NCBI GenBank assembly: GCA_017557475.1
Contig: JAFYYO010000023.1
Coordinates: 1-10,155 of the forward strand
Reading direction: 5' to 3'
Length of the DNA: 10,155 nucleotides
Source of the DNA: Bacteroidaceae bacterium
Lineage (GTDB): Bacteria > Bacteroidota > Bacteroidia > Bacteroidales > Bacteroidaceae
In this document: in pieces, positions 7,578 through 10,155 of the stretch
Layout: every line of letters begins with the position of its first letter
Numbering within the stretch: position 1 is the first letter of the stretch
Position numbers and translations under genes: made by a program
The notes under the pieces: model-generated
The model's input: only the letters and a program-made list of their open reading frames with translations
Told to the model about the DNA's origin: nothing
Databases searched by the model: none

Positions 7578-8495
7578 TTAGAATTCGTTACAATGTTGGA
7601 AGAAACCTATTTCGTCCAGTTCCTTTCGAAGTTGTATCTCCTCTTCTGGAGTGATGTTCTGGAAGGGAGTTCGGTTGGGTCCCAAGTCGAGACCTATCAG
7701 CTTCATGATTCGCTTACCACCTACGATGTTCCCACGAAAATGGCAGATGACGTTGATGACCTTCTGCGAATAATCCTGAAGTTCACGTGCCGATTGCAAA
7801 TCTCCTCTGTTCCAGGCGTCTATGATACCAACCAGATTCTTTCCGTTATAGTTGGTTGTGCCTCCGATTCCGCCTTTTGCTCCGCCCATAGCCAAGCAAG
7901 GAAGGATGGTTTCATCTTGCCCGTGAAGCATGTCGAACTTGCCGTTTCCGTAGAGTCGACATTGGTTGTATTCGTACAGACTCTCGAATGTGTACTTGAT
8001 ACCCGCGAAGTTGGGGATGCGACCGTCAACTGCTTTGAGGAACTCGACCATAGGCAAGAAGGCTCCATTAAAGGCTGGGATGTGGTAGAAATAGAAGGGT
8101 AGGGACGGAGCACCTGCCGCAATCTCCTCGCAATACTTCACGAGTTCCTCGATGCGGCCAATCTTTGGGAACGGTGGAGCCATCGCTCCGATGCCCCAAG
8201 CCCCGATTTTCTGGGCATGTTCGGCAAGTTTCTTGCTCTCGCGAACACAACAACTGCCCACATGAACGATCACTTTGAAGTCCTCAGGAGCAGCCTTCAT
8301 CCAAGCTTCCGCAAGCCTCATTCGTTCTTCAGAGGTGAGCATATAGCCTTCGCCACTGCTTCCGTTGATGAACACGCCCTTCAAGCCGTTCTTCTTCAAC
8401 ATCTTAGCATAGGCAGGAATGGGTTCTAAGTTCACGTCGCCATTCGCATAGAAAGGTGTGAACGGCGCGTCGATAAGTCCGATTATTTTCTCCAT
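7578..8495 (-). CDS. nanA: N-acetylneuraminate lyase
   Basis: This 305-residue cytoplasmic class I aldolase is predicted to cleave Neu5Ac to ManNAc and pyruvate. It is of normal length for the DapA/NAL family. Visible residues are the carboxylate-binding GSSGEG (45-50), Y137 in FYFYHIP, the Schiff-base lysine K167 in FAGIKYT, and HGQDE (191-195), whose DE pair matches the sialic-acid-binding D-E of known lyases and separates it from dihydrodipicolinate synthase. The B. fragilis counterpart is called NanL. It is the first gene of a unit with the O-acetylesterase. The ATG at 8495 is 52 bp downstream of a -7 box and follows a repeat-rich leader without a Shine-Dalgarno sequence. Confidence 0.95.
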   Translation of the reverse strand: MEKIIGLIDAPFTPFYANGDVNLEPIPAYAKMLKKNGLKGVFINGSSGEGYMLTSEERMRLAEAWMKAAPEDFKVIVHVGSCCVRESKKLAEHAQKIGAWGIGAMAPPFPKIGRIEELVKYCEEIAAGAPSLPFYFYHIPAFNGAFLPMVEFLKAVDGRIPNFAGIKYTFESLYEYNQCRLYGNGKFDMLHGQDETILPCLAMGGAKGGIGGTTNYNGKNLVGIIDAWNRGDLQSARELQDYSQKVINVICHFRGNIVGGKRIMKLIGLDLGPNRTPFQNITPEEEIQLRKELDEIGFFQHCNEF

Positions 8496-8499
8496 AATT

Positions 8500-8527
8500 G
8501 GTTATAGGTTATGGGTTATAGGTTAGT
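8500..8527 (-). repeat. Heptad-like repeat in the nanA leader
   Basis: On the plus strand GGTTATAGGTTATG (8500-8513) is followed directly by GGTTATAGGTTAGT (8514-8527), a 14-bp duplication with two differences, itself built from GGTTATA-like heptads. On the coding strand it makes most of the nanA 5' leader a run of CTATAACC/CATAACC units, ending a few bases before the ATG. Such a leader is unstructured and lacks G, which may help initiation without a Shine-Dalgarno site. Confidence 0.75.
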
Positions 8528-8547
8528 GTTTTGTTAGTTTCTGCGAA

Positions 8548-8555
8548 CAAAGATA
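8548..8555 (-). promoter_or_regulatory. Promoter -7 box of the nanA-esterase unit
   Basis: The coding strand reads TATCTTTG, a full match to TAnnTTTG, 52 bp upstream of the nanA ATG. As at the symporter promoter, no TTTG occupies the -33 position; the shared 14-bp element ends 12 bp upstream instead. Confidence 0.7.
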
Positions 8556-8567
8556 GCCAAAAATTTT

Positions 8568-8581
8568 CAATTACGAGCATC
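8568..8581 (-). promoter_or_regulatory. Shared 14-bp promoter element, copy 2 (candidate operator)
   Basis: The coding strand reads GATGCTCGTAATTG, identical to 3709-3722 and at the same 12-bp distance from the -7 box. The flanks differ, apart from an A/T-rich spacer containing AAAATTTT in both. This links the two nan units as a likely regulon. Confidence 0.6.
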
Positions 8582-8634
8582 GAGGGAGCATTTTTTATTC
8601 AATGCGTCAGGAAACACTCCCAGAGTATTTGCAA

Positions 8635-8722
8635 AACATTCCACGTTATGATTGCCAACATTCCACGTTATGATTACAAACATTCCACGTTATGATCGCC
8701 AACATAACACGTTATGTTTGGT
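8635..8722. repeat. Four-copy 22-bp tandem repeat
   Basis: Four contiguous units of 22 bp start at 8635, 8657, 8679 and 8701. The first three share AACATTCCACGTTATGAT and differ only in the last four bases (TGCC, TACA, CGCC). The fourth reads AACATAACACGTTATGTT, in which the arms AACATAAC and GTTATGTT are a perfect 8-bp inverted repeat around AC; the other units keep only part of this symmetry. There are no spacers, so it is not CRISPR. It lies 53 bp beyond the nanA promoter element and about 60 bp upstream of the purB -33 box. Confidence 0.88.
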
Positions 8723-8783
8723 CACGACACACGAGTTGTCTCGAGCCCTCACAAGTTAAAAAAAAGAAAAACTTTTGTTTTCC

Positions 8784-8815
8784 TTTTGTAGTTCGCCCAA
8801 AATGTTGTACCTTTG
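8784..8815 (+). promoter_or_regulatory. purB promoter (-33 and -7 boxes)
   Basis: TTTTG at 8784-8788 and TACCTTTG at 8808-8815 match the Bacteroidota -33 (TTTG) and -7 (TAnnTTTG) elements with 19 bp between. This is the best complete promoter in the window and fits steady expression of a housekeeping gene. Transcription would start near 8821, giving a leader of about 120 nt. Confidence 0.75.
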
Positions 8816-8860
8816 CACGCGCAAAAATGAGTATGCATGGCTAGAACGGGCTGTACCTCG

Positions 8861-8882
8861 GCAATCAAGCAGGTTTGATTGC
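8861..8882 (+). promoter_or_regulatory. Stem-loop in the purB leader
   Basis: GCAATCAA (8861-8868) and TTGATTGC (8875-8882) form a perfect 8-bp stem around a six-base loop GCAGGT. A smaller hairpin, CGGT-TTGC-ACCG (8886-8897), follows directly, and a T-run sits at 8910-8914. I do not recognise a named riboswitch. The structure may control purB translation or simply be a stable leader. Confidence 0.45.
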
Positions 8883-8940
8883 ACTCGGTTTGCACCGTCC
8901 TTGCACGCGTTTTTCAAGACCACACATTACATAAAGATAT

Positions 8941-10155
8941 ATGGAACTGAACATGCTGACGGCCGTTTCGCCTATTGATGGGCGTTACAGAGGAAAGACT
9001 GAACCCTTGGCTGCGTACTTTTCGGAGTATGCTCTGATTCGCTATCGTGTCCGCGTTGAAGTGGAATATTTCATCGCACTCACGCATTTGCCCCTTCCTC
9101 AACTGAAGGATATTCCCGTCAGCGACGAGCAGCTTCGCGACATCTATCGCAACTTCTCGGAGCAGGATGCCCAGCGTGTTAAGGACATCGAAATGGTGAC
9201 GAACCACGACGTGAAGGCTGTGGAGTACTTCATCAAGGAGAAGTTCGACGAAATCGGCGGCCTTGAACAGTACAAGGAGTTCATCCATTTCGGCCTCACA
9301 AGTCAGGATATCAACAACACCAGCGTTCCCCTGAGCATAAAAGAGGCTTTGGAGCAGGTCTATTATCCTCTGCTCGAGGAACTTATCGCTCAACTTGAAG
9401 CGTTTGCAGAGGAGTGGAAAGAGGTTCCTATGCTTGCCAAGACTCACGGACAGCCTGCAAGTCCCACGCGACTGGGCAAAGAGGTGATGGTGTTCGTCTA
9501 TCGTCTGAAACGCCAGCTCGAAATGCTTCGCGCTTGCCCGCTCACAGCCAAGTTTGGCGGAGCAACGGGCAACTTCAACGCTCATCACGTAGCTTTTCCA
9601 GGATACGATTGGCGCGAGTTTGGCCGCAAATTTACTAAAGAGAGCCTGGGACTGGAACGAGAAGAGTTCACCACACAGATCAGCAACTACGATCCGCTTG
9701 GTGCTGTGTTCGACGCGATGAAGCGCATCAATACCATCATCATCGACCTCGACCGAGATTTCTGGCAGTATGTCTCGATGGAATACTTCCGCCAGAAGAT
9801 TAAGGCAGGCGAAGTCGGCTCAAGCGCCATGCCGCACAAAGTGAATCCTATCGACTTCGAGAACTCCGAAGGCAACCTCGGCATCGCAAACGCCATCCTG
9901 TCGCACCTCAGCATGAAGCTGCCTATCAGCCGTCTGCAAAGAGACCTCACGGATTCGACGGTATTGAGGAATGTCGGCGTTCCTATGGGACACATGCTCA
10001 TCAGCATTCAGAGTACATTGAAGGGACTGCGGAAACTCGTCCTGAACGAAGAGGCGATACGTCGCGACCTGGAAGGTTGTTGGGCAGTTTGTGCGGAAGC
10101 TATCCAGACGATTCTGCGCAGAGAAGCTTATCCGCATCCATATGAAGCATTGAAA
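8941..10155 (+). CDS. purB: Adenylosuccinate lyase, 3' end cut by the window edge
   Basis: PurB acts twice in purine synthesis, splitting fumarate from SAICAR and from adenylosuccinate in the cytoplasm. The open frame runs 405 codons to the last base with no stop. Relatives such as E. coli PurB have about 456 residues, so roughly the last 50 are missing because the window ends, not because the gene is broken. The start MELNMLTAVSPIDGRY aligns with the E. coli N-terminus, which fixes the ATG at 8941. Key motifs are TNHDVKAVEYF (88-98), TSQDINN (120-126), KTHGQPASPT (167-176) with catalytic H169, and the fumarate-lyase signature GSSAMPHKVNP (293-303) with the mobile-loop serines S294 and S295. 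It is of the E. coli-like rather than the B. subtilis-like subfamily. It has its own promoter and is not functionally tied to the nan genes. Confidence 0.97.
   Translation, partial: MELNMLTAVSPIDGRYRGKTEPLAAYFSEYALIRYRVRVEVEYFIALTHLPLPQLKDIPVSDEQLRDIYRNFSEQDAQRVKDIEMVTNHDVKAVEYFIKEKFDEIGGLEQYKEFIHFGLTSQDINNTSVPLSIKEALEQVYYPLLEELIAQLEAFAEEWKEVPMLAKTHGQPASPTRLGKEVMVFVYRLKRQLEMLRACPLTAKFGGATGNFNAHHVAFPGYDWREFGRKFTKESLGLEREEFTTQISNYDPLGAVFDAMKRINTIIIDLDRDFWQYVSMEYFRQKIKAGEVGSSAMPHKVNPIDFENSEGNLGIANAILSHLSMKLPISRLQRDLTDSTVLRNVGVPMGHMLISIQSTLKGLRKLVLNEEAIRRDLEGCWAVCAEAIQTILRREAYPHPYEALK

Larger units (their letters stand above)
8496..8940. other. Divergent intergenic region between nanA and purB
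   Basis: This 445-bp gap holds, in order: the nanA leader with a 7-nt-based repeat, the nanA -7 box, the shared 14-bp element, about 50 bp without a clear feature, a four-copy 22-bp tandem repeat, about 60 bp without a clear feature, the purB promoter, and a purB leader of about 120 nt with a stem-loop. I see no tRNA or credible protein gene in it. Confidence 0.8.

Noticed and set aside
8635..8722. CRISPR array
   Set aside because: Units are contiguous with no unique spacers; the same applies to 3818-3901.
8827..8844. Five-codon upstream reading frame in the purB leader
   Set aside because: Begins within a few bases of the predicted transcript start, so a ribosome could hardly load; noted only as part of the leader finding.
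8775..8978. 67-codon plus-strand frame overlapping the purB start
   Set aside because: Starts at a TTG upstream of the purB -33 box and runs through the promoter, leader and first purB codons in another frame.

Overview
The window looks like a chromosomal segment of a Bacteroidales bacterium, probably Prevotella or a close relative. Three things support this. The promoters carry the Bacteroidota -7 box TAnnTTTG rather than sigma70 hexamers, and there are no clear Shine-Dalgarno sites. The sialic acid genes are of the type known from Bacteroides fragilis (aldolase plus a renin-binding-protein-type epimerase, with no nanK-nanE pair). The intergenic regions hold short tandem repeats of 21-22 bp. 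The genus is an inference; no marker gene that would settle it is present.

Layout. Positions 35-3647 (minus strand) hold a two-gene unit: a sodium:solute symporter with an N-terminal Kelch/mutarotase domain, followed by N-acylglucosamine 2-epimerase (nanE). Positions 3648-4018 are a divergent regulatory region with a four-copy 21-bp repeat. Positions 4019-5356 (plus strand) hold a Gfo/Idh/MocA oxidoreductase with a twin-arginine signal. Positions 5368-8495 (minus strand) hold a second unit: N-acetylneuraminate lyase (nanA), then a secreted esterase with two SGNH-type domains, separated by 2 bp. Positions 8496-8940 are a second divergent region with a four-copy 22-bp repeat. From 8941 the housekeeping gene purB runs off the right edge at codon 405; it is an open-ended reading frame and easy to miss.

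How it works together (inference from family knowledge). O-acetylated sialic acid reaching the periplasm is deacetylated by the esterase. The mutarotase domain speeds anomer interconversion and feeds the symporter it is fused to. NanA splits Neu5Ac into ManNAc and pyruvate, and NanE converts ManNAc to GlcNAc, which in B. fragilis is then phosphorylated by the kinase RokA (not in this window). The exported Gfo/Idh/MocA protein is the least understood member. It may convert a modified sialic acid (2,7-anhydro or 2,3-didehydro form) by a redox-neutral reaction with tightly held NAD.

The strongest new signal is regulatory. Both minus-strand nan units have the same 14-bp element (GATGCTCGTAATTG on the coding strand) exactly 12 bp upstream of the -7 box, where a -33 box would lie. 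The purB promoter lacks it and has a normal TTTG. This points to one regulator controlling both units. Each divergent region also carries a tandem array with a unit of about two helical turns and internal dyad symmetry.
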